From JANXQE01 sp035651635 (GTDB lineage: Bacteria; Verrucomicrobiota; Verrucomicrobiia; Limisphaerales; UBA8199): a stretch of 64,000 nucleotides of DNA. The stretch spans positions 1 to 64,000 of the forward strand of contig DASRFK010000214.1 of NCBI GenBank assembly GCA_035651635.1, given 5' to 3'. Below, one piece after another: positions 35,175 to 44,194 of this stretch (positions are counted from its first letter, which is position 1; every line of letters starts with the position of its first letter). Position numbers and translations under genes: made by a program. The notes below the pieces were generated by a model, which did no database searches, was not told the DNA's origin, and worked only from the letters and a program-made list of their open reading frames with translations.

Positions 35175-35843
35175 ATGCCTGCCGAAAGCGCCAAAGTTCT
35201 GGCTGAGCTTCGTCGTCTTGCCAATCCCAGGAATGTAGCCGGCATGGCCCGTTTCGGGATCGTCGGCCAGAACCTGCTGGGCATTTCAGCGGTCCAACTG
35301 CGAGCCATCGCCAGACGGATTGGCCACAACCAGGCACTGGCCGAAGAATTGTGGGCCTCAGGGGTTTTTGAAGCCCGCATTCTCGCCGCGTTCGTGGCCG
35401 AGCCCGGAAAGTTGACCAGGCGACAGGCCAATGCATGGGCGAAGGATTTCGAGTGCTGGGCCGATTGTGATGGCCTCTGCATCCACCTCTTCCGCAAGAC
35501 CCCGTTTGCCCACGAACTGGCGGTTGCCTGGACTCGTAGCCGGAAGGAACTCGTCAAACGCGCTGGCTTTACGACGATGGCCACGCTGGCCGTGCACGAC
35601 AAAGCTGCCGACAACGATGTCTTTCGCGGCTACTTAATCCGCGTTGAGGAGGCCGCCACTGATGAACGACACAATGTAAAGAAGGGGGTTAACTGGGCTT
35701 TACGCCAAATCGGAAAGCGAAACCCGATCCTGAACCGGGAAGCCATTCGCACCGCTAAAGTTATTCGTGCAAAGGACTCCCGCGCGGCGAGATGGATTGC
35801 CAGTGACGCACTGCGAGAGCTGCAACGATGGAAACCCAAATGA
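35175..35843 (+). CDS. AlkD-like DNA alkylation repair protein (HEAT-like fold)
   Basis: The 222-residue all-helical protein matches the DNA alkylation repair family. The opening VAGMARFGIVGQNLLGISAV, the helix ARRIGHNQALAEELWASGVF, and the active-site-like stretch ECWADCDGLC (W95, D97, D99) correspond to the W/D pair of AlkD glycosylases. GVNWALRQIGKRNP near residue 175 is also a family strand. AlkD excises positively charged N3/N7-alkyl purines. It sits between lexA (3 bases) and the fused polymerase gene (6 bases), so damage-dependent expression is very likely. Confidence 0.88.
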   Translation: MPAESAKVLAELRRLANPRNVAGMARFGIVGQNLLGISAVQLRAIARRIGHNQALAEELWASGVFEARILAAFVAEPGKLTRRQANAWAKDFECWADCDGLCIHLFRKTPFAHELAVAWTRSRKELVKRAGFTTMATLAVHDKAADNDVFRGYLIRVEEAATDERHNVKKGVNWALRQIGKRNPILNREAIRTAKVIRAKDSRAARWIASDALRELQRWKPK

Positions 35844-35849
35844 CTTTCC

Positions 35850-38800
35850 ATGTCCCGAAGCATTGTGCATCTGGACGCCGATGCTTTCTTTGCGTCCGTC
35901 GAACAAGCTGCTGACACCAGGTTGCGGGGCAAACCCGTAGCGGTTGGCGGTGAAAGCCGGGGCATCATTGCTTCGGCATCCTACGAAGCCCGTAAGTTTG
36001 GGATTTATACGCCCATGCCTACGGGTCAGGCCCGCAAGCTCTGTCCCAAACTGATCGTATTGCCAGGCCACTACGACCTTTATGAGGAGTTTTCCAACGG
36101 AATGTTTGCTTACGCGTACGACTTCACCCCGGACGTGGAGCGGACATCGATTGATGAGGGATACTTTGACCTCACGGCCAACCACAAAAGGCCGGCGGTC
36201 GAAATCGCGCTAACGATCAGCAAAGCCATTCAGCAGTCGCTGAAAATCACGGTCAGCGAGGGCGTCGCGTCGAACAAACTCATCAGCCAAATTGCTTCCA
36301 AGTTGAATAAACCCGCCGCTTTTCAAAACGTGCCGGAAGGACAAGAAAAACGATTCATACAACCCTTGCCGAATCGCTGGCTGCCGGGCATCGGACCGAA
36401 AACGAGCGCCAGGTTGAATGCTGCGGGACTGGCTAAAATCCTCCACGTAGCGGCCACGCCGGTCGAGATGTTGGAACTGGTGCTCGGCCGGCAGGCGGTA
36501 ACGATGCGTCAATTCGCACACGGAATTGACGAGCGACCTCTGATCCCTGCCCGTGAACCCCAAAAAACCTTCAGCCATCAGGAGACTTTTGGCAGTGACC
36601 TGACGGACGAGGAATATGTCGGTGCCACGCTACGACGTATGGCAGATGATCTCTTCGCCAAAGTGCGTGCAGAACAACGCACGATTCGGACGTTAACCGT
36701 GACGGTGCGTTACAACGATCGGGCGGAAGATCAGGTTAGCGAAAGTTTATTGGAACCCACCGATCTGGAAACGGAGGTTTATGACCGGCTCCAGGCCATG
36801 CTGAAGAAAGCCTGGAAACGCCGCGTCAGCCTGCGGTTAGTTTCGCTAAAGTTGTCCAATTTGTATGACGGACGGTTCCGCAGTGACCTCCCGCTAACTG
36901 TTCCACTGCAGCGCCTGGGTGCCCAATCCAGGCTGGCGGCCGTCGTGGACGCACTTCGCTCTTCTCATGGGCGTTCAATCCTGTTGCGGGGGCATGATTT
37001 CCGCCTCTTGAGTCCACCCACCGAAGCCTTGGCGGCAAGCCCGAACCATTTGCCAATTCGCCGTCCGATCATTCCGGCAAAGCTTGAAAGCGCCGTTTAC
37101 GTTCCGTTACGGGTGCATAGCCATTATTCCTTTCTTGATTCAACGCTTTCGCCACAAGCCATCGTCAGTCTGGCGAAGCATCATGGCATGTCTGCTGTGG
37201 CGCTTACCGACACCGGCAATCTCCATGGAGCGGTCGAATTTGTGGCCGCGGCCCAGCAGGTAGGAATTAAACCAATTCTCGGGGTGGAACTGAACGTGGC
37301 CGAGCATCCTTTGCTCCTGTACGTTGAGTCAGCGCGTGGCTATGCCAATCTCTGCCGCCTTCTTTCCCGGCACGCCGAACTCACTGTTAAGAACGCTGAC
37401 GAATCCTCTGTTGCGGATCAACAACGACTGCCGTACCGACTCGGTGAGCTCAACGGTTTCACCGAAGGATTAATTGCAGTCAGCTCGGAAGAACGACTGG
37501 CAGAAATATTCAAAGGCAGGTTTTACCACCTGGTAACGGCGGCGAAGGTTCTTTCGCGGGCCGTGGCGTGTCCCGCGATCCATTATGCCGTGCCCAGCGA
37601 CCGGCAAAAATATGACATTGTGCAAAGTATAAGGACGTTGACATTACTGGGGGAGGAGCATCCTGGGAAGCGAAAGAACGGACGATTGCATTTCCGTTCC
37701 CCTGCTGAAATGGCCCATGCCTGCAGGGACCATCCTGATTGGCTTCGCCTCACAAGTGAGATCGCGGAGCGCTGCAATTTCGAGATGCCCTTCGGGAAAC
37801 CCCAATTCCCAGCTTACAAGCCCCAAGATGGTTCACAACCCAGTGCGTTTTTGCGACTGCTCGTGCTGCAGGGGTTGCGTGATCGTTACGGCGCCCGTGC
37901 TGAGACGTTTCGCGCCCAGGCGATGGAGGAACTCGAGATCATCAATGAGGTTGGCTACGAGGAATATTTTCTTATTACCTGGGATTTTCTCCAGGAGTGC
38001 AAGCGCCGCGATATCGGATGGATCACGCGGGGCAGTGCCGCCGACAGCCTGGTTTGCTATTGCCTAGGGATCAGTGGCGTTTGCCCGATTCGCTTCGATC
38101 TGTATTTTCGCCGGTTCCTCAACAAGGAACGCATGGCGTTGAACAAGTTGCCGGATATCGACATCGATTTCGCCCACGATAGCAAAGACGACGTGGTGAA
38201 GCTCATCTTCGATAAATACGGATCAGATCATTGTGCGGTCGTGGGTGGATTTTCCACCTTCCAGGCCCGTAGCGCGTTCGCAGAGGTGGCCAAGGTGCTC
38301 GGGGTCTCGGAACGCGACGTGCGCAAGTTCACCGAACACTTCCCGTGGGGTTTCGGTGGCGGGTGGGTACCCGACGGGCCCACTCCTAAAGGCGGCGACG
38401 GTTTGATCGAGTTGTTGCGCGCGGGTCCGGAAACGCGCAGCCTGCCGCTGGATGAGGAGCCTTACAAAACCGCCATACAAATGGCGGAGTTTTTGGACGG
38501 CATGCCTCGCTACCCAAAAATGCACCCCTGCGGTTTGGTCTTGTCGCGCCAACTGCTTCATGAACTCACGCCGACCTTCATCGCCAACAAGGGCTACGCG
38601 ACCACGCATTTTGACATGGATTCGGTCGAACCCATTGGTCTCATCAAAATGGACATCCTGGCGCAAGGCGGCTTGGCCGTCATGCGGGACGTAAAAGCCA
38701 GGCTCGACGCGCGAGGCATCGAAGTTGATTTGGAGCGTTGCGTGGCCCGGCAGAAAGCGGATGGCGAGTTGTTACGGGGCGACCCCAAGGCACCAGAGCC

Positions 38801-40211
38801 CTGGTGTGATCCGGAAGTCTGGCGGATGATCGCCAGTGGCAGCGCTCGCTCCGTGCATCACATTGAAAGCCCCGCCATGACGAGCCTGTGCCGAATGTGC
38901 AATGTCACGGAGATTGACGGGTTGGTTGCCATTGTCAGTGTCATCCGTCCAGGCGCGGCCAATGAAGGCAAGAAGGAAGCCTTCACACGGCGCTATCAAG
39001 GAATGGAGCCGGTTACCTACCCACACCCCTCGCTGGAATCATGCTTGCGCAGCACTTACGGTCTGGTGGTCTACGAGGAACACATCCTCCAAATCTGTGA
39101 AGCCTTTGCGGGCCTGCCTCCAGGCCGTGCCGATGTTTTGCGGCGGGCTTTGAATAAGCAAAAGCACGCGGTAATTGAGGAAATCCGTGGCGAATTCTTC
39201 GCTTCGGCGCTTTCTCGAGGTCATACGCTCGAGAAGACGGTTGAGGTATGGGGTTTGGTCACAGGCTTCGCCGGGTATGCTTTCTGCAAGGCCCACAGCA
39301 CTGCGTATGGAGTTGAGGCATATCAATCGGCTTGGCTCAAGCGATACTATCCGGCGGAGTTCATGGCAGCGGTGCTCACCAACGGCAAGGGGTTCTATCA
39401 CCCGCTTGTCTATGTCCTCGAAAGCCGCCGGCTCGGATTGAAATTCCTGCCTCCATCGGTCAATGAGCCTGGTCCGGCCTTCATTCCCCACGGCGATTCA
39501 ATCCGTGTGCCGGTTACGCGGGTTAAAGGGCTCACGACTCGCACGACCGACGCAATGATTCACGCGCGTGAACGTGGAGTTTTTACCTCGTTATCGAATT
39601 TCTTCCATCGGGTGGCGCCTGTGGGCGAAGAACTGGAAGCCATGATTCGTGCCGGTGCTTTCGACGAGTTCGGCGAAACGCGCACGCGCCAGTTCTGGCA
39701 GGCTCAACATCTCGTCAAAACCTATTCCTCCAACACCGAACCCAACCAAGGCTGGCTTATTTCACCACCCGGACTTGAGCAACTCGTATCGGTTCCACTC
39801 ACGGAGCCCACCCGACGGGAAAGGCTGGAAGCGGAGACAGATTTGTTCGGTTTCGCCGTCAGTGGCCATCCGCTGGAATTGTTTTCTGATGTGGCGTGGA
39901 ACAGCTACTGTCCGGTAAACCGTCTTGGAGAATTCGTTGGGGAAACCGTCACGACGTGTGGCTTGGTCGTGGAGCAGCGCACCCACCACCAGATTACCGG
40001 GGAGCCCATGAAGTTCCTGTCGCTCGCCGACTGGACCGGCATTGTTGAAACTGAGTTGTTCGCACAGACCTACAAAAGCTATGGCCTTGCAACAATTCGG
40101 TATCCCGTTCTCGAGATCGAAGCACGAGTGGAAGCTTTTGAGAATGGCATGGGTTTTAGTCTCCGCGCTCTCCGCGCCGGGAAACCACGGACAAGATCTG
40201 ACCTGCATTGA
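35850..40211 (+). CDS. fusion of DinB-type Y-family and DnaE2-type C-family DNA polymerases
   Basis: The 1453-residue protein starts with a complete Y-family polymerase (about 1-390): metal ligand D9 in HLDADAFFASVEQ, D102 and E103 in RTSIDEGYFDL, the HhH segment LPGIGPKTSARLNAAG, then a little-finger domain. A short linker leads to a PHP domain (H423 and H425 in VHSHYSFLDS) and the C-family core. The catalytic aspartates are in PDIDIDF (about 768-774) and D935 of GLIKMDILAQGG. Near the end come an HhH region (GLVTGFAGYAFCKAHSTAYG) and an OB fold. Both active sites look intact. The PHP phrase TDTGNLHG has T455 where H is usual, so proofreading is doubtful. It probably performs SOS translesion synthesis. 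Confidence 0.95.
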   Translation: MSRSIVHLDADAFFASVEQAADTRLRGKPVAVGGESRGIIASASYEARKFGIYTPMPTGQARKLCPKLIVLPGHYDLYEEFSNGMFAYAYDFTPDVERTSIDEGYFDLTANHKRPAVEIALTISKAIQQSLKITVSEGVASNKLISQIASKLNKPAAFQNVPEGQEKRFIQPLPNRWLPGIGPKTSARLNAAGLAKILHVAATPVEMLELVLGRQAVTMRQFAHGIDERPLIPAREPQKTFSHQETFGSDLTDEEYVGATLRRMADDLFAKVRAEQRTIRTLTVTVRYNDRAEDQVSESLLEPTDLETEVYDRLQAMLKKAWKRRVSLRLVSLKLSNLYDGRFRSDLPLTVPLQRLGAQSRLAAVVDALRSSHGRSILLRGHDFRLLSPPTEALAASPNHLPIRRPIIPAKLESAVYVPLRVHSHYSFLDSTLSPQAIVSLAKHHGMSAVALTDTGNLHGAVEFVAAAQQVGIKPILGVELNVAEHPLLLYVESARGYANLCRLLSRHAELTVKNADESSVADQQRLPYRLGELNGFTEGLIAVSSEERLAEIFKGRFYHLVTAAKVLSRAVACPAIHYAVPSDRQKYDIVQSIRTLTLLGEEHPGKRKNGRLHFRSPAEMAHACRDHPDWLRLTSEIAERCNFEMPFGKPQFPAYKPQDGSQPSAFLRLLVLQGLRDRYGARAETFRAQAMEELEIINEVGYEEYFLITWDFLQECKRRDIGWITRGSAADSLVCYCLGISGVCPIRFDLYFRRFLNKERMALNKLPDIDIDFAHDSKDDVVKLIFDKYGSDHCAVVGGFSTFQARSAFAEVAKVLGVSERDVRKFTEHFPWGFGGGWVPDGPTPKGGDGLIELLRAGPETRSLPLDEEPYKTAIQMAEFLDGMPRYPKMHPCGLVLSRQLLHELTPTFIANKGYATTHFDMDSVEPIGLIKMDILAQGGLAVMRDVKARLDARGIEVDLERCVARQKADGELLRGDPKAPEPWCDPEVWRMIASGSARSVHHIESPAMTSLCRMCNVTEIDGLVAIVSVIRPGAANEGKKEAFTRRYQGMEPVTYPHPSLESCLRSTYGLVVYEEHILQICEAFAGLPPGRADVLRRALNKQKHAVIEEIRGEFFASALSRGHTLEKTVEVWGLVTGFAGYAFCKAHSTAYGVEAYQSAWLKRYYPAEFMAAVLTNGKGFYHPLVYVLESRRLGLKFLPPSVNEPGPAFIPHGDSIRVPVTRVKGLTTRTTDAMIHARERGVFTSLSNFFHRVAPVGEELEAMIRAGAFDEFGETRTRQFWQAQHLVKTYSSNTEPNQGWLISPPGLEQLVSVPLTEPTRRERLEAETDLFGFAVSGHPLELFSDVAWNSYCPVNRLGEFVGETVTTCGLVVEQRTHHQITGEPMKFLSLADWTGIVETELFAQTYKSYGLATIRYPVLEIEARVEAFENGMGFSLRALRAGKPRTRSDLH

Positions 40212-40312
40212 TCTAACTAAGTCTGGGCACCGCCAGCGAGTTGAGGGCGGCAATCTCACCAAGGTCGGTGAGCGGCAAGCTCGTTGCCGTTGACGTGTTG
40301 AAGGTCAGTGCC

Positions 40313-40750
40313 TCACCACAAATCTTCGCGGGCATAACACTTCGCATGTGCTATGATTTCAGCCGCTTTACCTGAACGAAGAAGATCCAATGGTCGTTTC
40401 TCCTCCAACGAGAATCGCTGACACAGAAAATAGGCCATCACACGCCAATGGTCGTCGCTGCGAAAGATTTTCAGGACTTCCTCTACTCCAGGCAGCAGTT
40501 TGCGGCCCCTAAATTGCCAAACGGGGAAAAAGGTCTCGGTTCGTTTTGTCCACCCAATCAAGCGGTGGTTACGCCAACGCCACAATACGGCAGTTTCTTG
40601 TATCCCAAGCAAGCGGGATGTTTCTGCGCTAGAGATCGCACCCCCCTCGGCCACTGACATCTTTTTTCGCAGGCGTTTGCCCCGCGCAGCGGCAGCCGCC
40701 AGCTGAAGTGCGCGTTTTTGCGACGGCTTTGGACTTCCCTTTTTTTCCAA
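40313..40750 (-). CDS. MbcA/ParS/Xre-type antitoxin-like protein
   Basis: A 145-residue protein. The basic N-terminus leads to a helix-turn-helix-like segment (ISSAETSRLLGIQETAVLWR). The C-terminus matches the DUF2384 (MbcA/ParS toxin-binding) domain: EEVLKIFRSDDHWRVMAYFL and RPLDLLRSGKAAEIIAHAK. Such proteins usually neutralise an adjacent RES-domain NAD+-degrading toxin. No RES gene is present on either side, so it is an orphan or acts as a regulator. It converges on the fused polymerase gene. Confidence 0.78.
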   Translation of the reverse strand: MEKKGSPKPSQKRALQLAAAAARGKRLRKKMSVAEGGAISSAETSRLLGIQETAVLWRWRNHRLIGWTKRTETFFPVWQFRGRKLLPGVEEVLKIFRSDDHWRVMAYFLCQRFSLEEKRPLDLLRSGKAAEIIAHAKCYAREDLW

Positions 40751-41061
40751 TGGGTGCGACTCGATCGGTTGTTAGCTGTTGAACAGTCACCAAATAATAG
40801 CTACCTCACGAGGAAAAATGTTCCGCGAGTAAGCTTGCCGACGAAGCCTTGATACTCAGCGCACGCTCAGAACAATGGACCGGCGAGTAGCTTGGCGGCA
40901 CACCCTTTCGCCAAAGCAGACGTTTGGCATCGCTTGATCCCGAGAAATTGGCAACCACCTTACCTTCTCCGATATAAATCCGGGCGGGCAAAGGCAAATC
41001 TGTCAGTAACTTCTTTTTCTGTCACATCTTCACCTTTTCGAGCTACTTATGTGCTGATACG
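40751..41061. other. intergenic, 311 bases
   Basis: Divergent region. A 63-codon minus frame at 40806-40997 is the only sizeable one and has no recognised family. Otherwise nothing beyond presumed promoters. Confidence 0.35.
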
Positions 41062-43272
41062 ATGGACACAACGATGAATTCGATCGCGGGCGGCGGAGAT
41101 GCGGAGTTGGTCAACGCTAGCCTGGATGGGAACCGCGAGGCCTATGGGCACATTGTCAGGCGCTACCAATCGCTGGTCTGTTCGCTCGCCTACAGCGCCA
41201 CCGGCAGCGTGACCCAAAGCGAGGATCTGGCGCAGGAAACCTTTCTTGAGGCCTGGAAAAATCTGGCCAGCCTACGCGAGCCCCAGAAGCTTCGGTCTTG
41301 GCTTTGTGGCATCGCCCGGAACCGCATCCACCTAGCGGTCCGCATTGAGCGACGCGAACCGAGCCATCAAGCCGAGCCGTTGGAGAATCTGGCGCAGGCC
41401 CCCTGTCCGGAGCCGTTGCCTCCCGAGCGAGTCATCAGCCGGGAGGAAGCTGAGCTTCTCTGGCGCACGCTGGGGCAACTGCCGGAAACTTATCGCCTGC
41501 CGCTGGTGCTGTTCTACCGCGAGCACCAGTCCGTTGAAATGGTCGCCCGGAACCTGGACCTGAGCGAAGAAGCGGTGCGCCAGCGGCTGTCGCGCGCGCG
41601 CAAGCTCCTGCAGGAAGAGGTCCAGGCCTTTGTGGAAACGGCGCTGAGCCGCACTTCACCCGGCAACGCCTTTACCCTCGGGGTGATAGCCGCTCTGCCT
41701 TTGGCGGCCACCTCGGCCAAGGCGGCTGCCGGGGTTGCGCTTGCAAAGGGCGCTGCGGGAGCCAAAGGCCTCTTTTTACTACCCTTGGTAGGCGGATTGG
41801 CCTCCATGCTTGGCTCGGTCGCGCTGTCGTGGAAATTTGCGGCCGACGAAGGCCAGACCCCGGGCGAGCGGAGATTTCTGCGACGCGTGGGGCGGGGACA
41901 GGTGCTGCTGCTCTTGGCTCTGCTGACTCTGGTCGGGGTTCCGACGATCCTGAGCCTGTCCGGCGCCATTGGGATGGCCTGGTTACCGGTGACTCTGTTT
42001 GCTTTGCTCGTCCTCGCCTTGATTACCAACAGCGTCTTCCTGCTTCCCTGGATGGTGAGGCGCCAGATTCAAATACGTATGGAAGAAGGGGGTTGGCCCC
42101 CAGCGCCGGCCGACGTCCAGCAGGGGACGGAGCACTCCGTCGCGCTGCGAAAGGCCTGCAAACAGAGCTTACCGGCCGTGATCATGCTGGCAGCATGCGT
42201 CTTCTTCCTGCCCTGGAAGAAGAACTGGTTAGGGTGCGCCGGGTATGTAGGCGTGTTCGTGATGCCCACCCTGTGGTACACCCGCACGCTCTATTGGCGC
42301 TTCCGCGGCCAGCCCCAGTCCAGTTCGCTCTGGAAAAAGATGTTTGCGAAACAACCGCTACTGGCGGTAGCCGCAGGAGTATTTCTCTGTTTTCTGATGT
42401 GCATCGTGCTCTCGAATTTTGGTGTCCGTTACCTCGCCTGGCTCAATACCGGGACGTTCCCTGATCTGCCGGTGGTACCAACGGCGACGCGCCAGCTCCT
42501 GCTCGGCCTCCTTGTGGCTGCAGTGGTGTTCGCTTTGATCGCGGTGGCCGCCCGCAGGTTGCACTTGGCCGTGGCTGGGCTGGGCGGGAGGCTCAGGTTA
42601 CCTTTCCTGGACCAAATTCTTGCGATTACCCAAGGACCCAATGCCCTGATTGAGAACATGTTTAAGCCCCTGTTCGAGCAACTCAAACTGGAGCCTGAGC
42701 GCGCCCGACAGCTCAAAGACCTTCTGCTCAAGCGAGCCATGCTCGGGAGTCACGCCGGGATGCCCTTGATGAATCCCCGACTTGACTCTGAGAAACGCGC
42801 AGCGCTGTTGCGCGACCTTCAGACGGAGAAGGACGCCTGCACCAGCCAGATTCGGCAGTCGCTGGGGGAAGATTTCGCGGTGTTCCAGGAATTTGAGAGG
42901 GGGATTATGGACCGGATGTTGGTCGAGCAATTTGCTCGCAAGATCAATCATACCACCCAGGGGCTGGATGAGAACCAACGGGCCCAACTGTTGGAGGCCA
43001 GACTTGCCGCCCGGCGAATCTTCCCCTGGACCAGCGACCTGACTCGGCAGGATCAGGGCGCTCGTCTTTCCGAGGCGTTCACGCCGTCCAGCCTGCAATC
43101 GTACGTCCGAGAACAATCGGAATTCGACCGGCAGTTTTTGGAGCATGCGAGGAAGATATTGTCGCCAGAGCAGTTGTCGCTTTTTGAGAAACTGCAGACT
43201 CAGCAACGGGAGTCACAAATCAACCTGTTCAGGATGGGCATGAAGTTGTTCGGAAGCACGGCTTCGTGCTGA
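41062..43272 (+). CDS. ECF sigma-70 factor fused to a polytopic membrane domain
   Basis: A 736-residue protein. ECF region 2 lies at about 12-80 (SEDLAQETFLEAWKNLASLR) and region 4 at about 130-185 (LGQLPETYRLPLVLFYREHQ, then LDLSEEAVRQRLSRARKLL). From about residue 200 there are some eight hydrophobic helices (for example VLLLLALLTLVGVPTILSLS), ending near residue 510. A soluble helical C-terminus (about 540-736) is charged and rich in leucine, possibly a coiled coil. Binding to the membrane could hold the sigma domain until a signal arrives. ATG 41062 is used; a second ATG is four codons later. The next ECF gene starts 113 bases downstream. Confidence 0.87.
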   Translation: MDTTMNSIAGGGDAELVNASLDGNREAYGHIVRRYQSLVCSLAYSATGSVTQSEDLAQETFLEAWKNLASLREPQKLRSWLCGIARNRIHLAVRIERREPSHQAEPLENLAQAPCPEPLPPERVISREEAELLWRTLGQLPETYRLPLVLFYREHQSVEMVARNLDLSEEAVRQRLSRARKLLQEEVQAFVETALSRTSPGNAFTLGVIAALPLAATSAKAAAGVALAKGAAGAKGLFLLPLVGGLASMLGSVALSWKFAADEGQTPGERRFLRRVGRGQVLLLLALLTLVGVPTILSLSGAIGMAWLPVTLFALLVLALITNSVFLLPWMVRRQIQIRMEEGGWPPAPADVQQGTEHSVALRKACKQSLPAVIMLAACVFFLPWKKNWLGCAGYVGVFVMPTLWYTRTLYWRFRGQPQSSSLWKKMFAKQPLLAVAAGVFLCFLMCIVLSNFGVRYLAWLNTGTFPDLPVVPTATRQLLLGLLVAAVVFALIAVAARRLHLAVAGLGGRLRLPFLDQILAITQGPNALIENMFKPLFEQLKLEPERARQLKDLLLKRAMLGSHAGMPLMNPRLDSEKRAALLRDLQTEKDACTSQIRQSLGEDFAVFQEFERGIMDRMLVEQFARKINHTTQGLDENQRAQLLEARLAARRIFPWTSDLTRQDQGARLSEAFTPSSLQSYVREQSEFDRQFLEHARKILSPEQLSLFEKLQTQQRESQINLFRMGMKLFGSTASC

Positions 43273-43385
43273 ATCTCCAGGAGCATGGGGCGTGCTCTGT
43301 TTCGATGGGAAGCCCACACGGGAGAGCCTGTAACCTTTCCCTTCCAAAACGTCAGGCATTGGTGGCATGATCTGTCCAGATTCTG

Positions 43386-44147
43386 ATGGCTTCTGAGCCG
43401 ACACAACCCACGGCGTGCACGCTCTCTCCGCAAGGACAGGGTGAGGACTTTCGCACGACGCGGTGGACGCAGGTCAGTAGGGCCAAAGTCGATTCGCCGG
43501 AAGGCCGACGCGCCTTGACCGAACTGTGCGCCGCCTACTATGAGCCGGTTGCTGCGTTTCTTCGTTGCGAATTGCGCGAGACAGATGCCGCGCGCGAGCT
43601 GGCCCACGATTTTTTTGCGGTCATGCTGGCAGGCGGGACCATCGCCCACGCCAGTCAAGAACGCGGTCGGTTCCGTTCGTATCTGCTTGGCGCTGTGAAG
43701 CACTTTCTCTCACATCACCGAGAGGCGGTGGGCCGACTTAAGCGGGGCGGCGGACTGGAAAAGATTTCACTCGATCAAACCGATACCGGCGAGGCTCGCA
43801 CTGTGGCTGATGCAAGCGTGTTGTCCCCTGACGCAGCCTTCGACCGCCAATGGGCGTTGACAGTCGTGGCTCGGGCGCTGGAAGCGCTTCGGGCCGAATG
43901 CGCCACCGAGGGGCGAGCCGTTTTTTTCGAGCAAGTTAAACCTTGGCTGACTGGCGATGCCGCGCGCGGCGACCAGACGGCGCTGGCTGCGGATTGCGGC
44001 ATGAACGCAAACGCGCTCAAAGTTGCGGTGTCCCGGTTGAAGCGGCGTTTCCGCATTTTGCTGAAAGCCGAGGTGGCGGGCACCCTCGATGACCCTGGCT
44101 TGATCGCGGCGGAGATGCGGGAATTATTCGACGCTCTGGGGACTTAA
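43386..44147 (+). CDS. ECF-type sigma factor paired with Ser/Thr kinase
   Basis: A 253-residue sigma-like protein. FRTTRWTQVSRAKVDSPEGR at the N-terminus and AAYYEPVAAFLRCELRETDA resemble the ECF class found next to Ser/Thr kinases in Planctomycetes and Verrucomicrobia. Region 2 includes ARELAHDFFAVMLAGG, and region 4 lies around ALAADCGMNANALKVAVSRL. No membrane segment. The kinase gene begins 47 bases downstream, which supports control of the sigma factor by phosphorylation; the phosphosite cannot be named. Confidence 0.88.
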   Translation: MASEPTQPTACTLSPQGQGEDFRTTRWTQVSRAKVDSPEGRRALTELCAAYYEPVAAFLRCELRETDAARELAHDFFAVMLAGGTIAHASQERGRFRSYLLGAVKHFLSHHREAVGRLKRGGGLEKISLDQTDTGEARTVADASVLSPDAAFDRQWALTVVARALEALRAECATEGRAVFFEQVKPWLTGDAARGDQTALAADCGMNANALKVAVSRLKRRFRILLKAEVAGTLDDPGLIAAEMRELFDALGT

Positions 44148-44194
44148 AGGAAGAATTTGGTAACCGAACTAAGCCGCTACGTCAGGACACAGTT

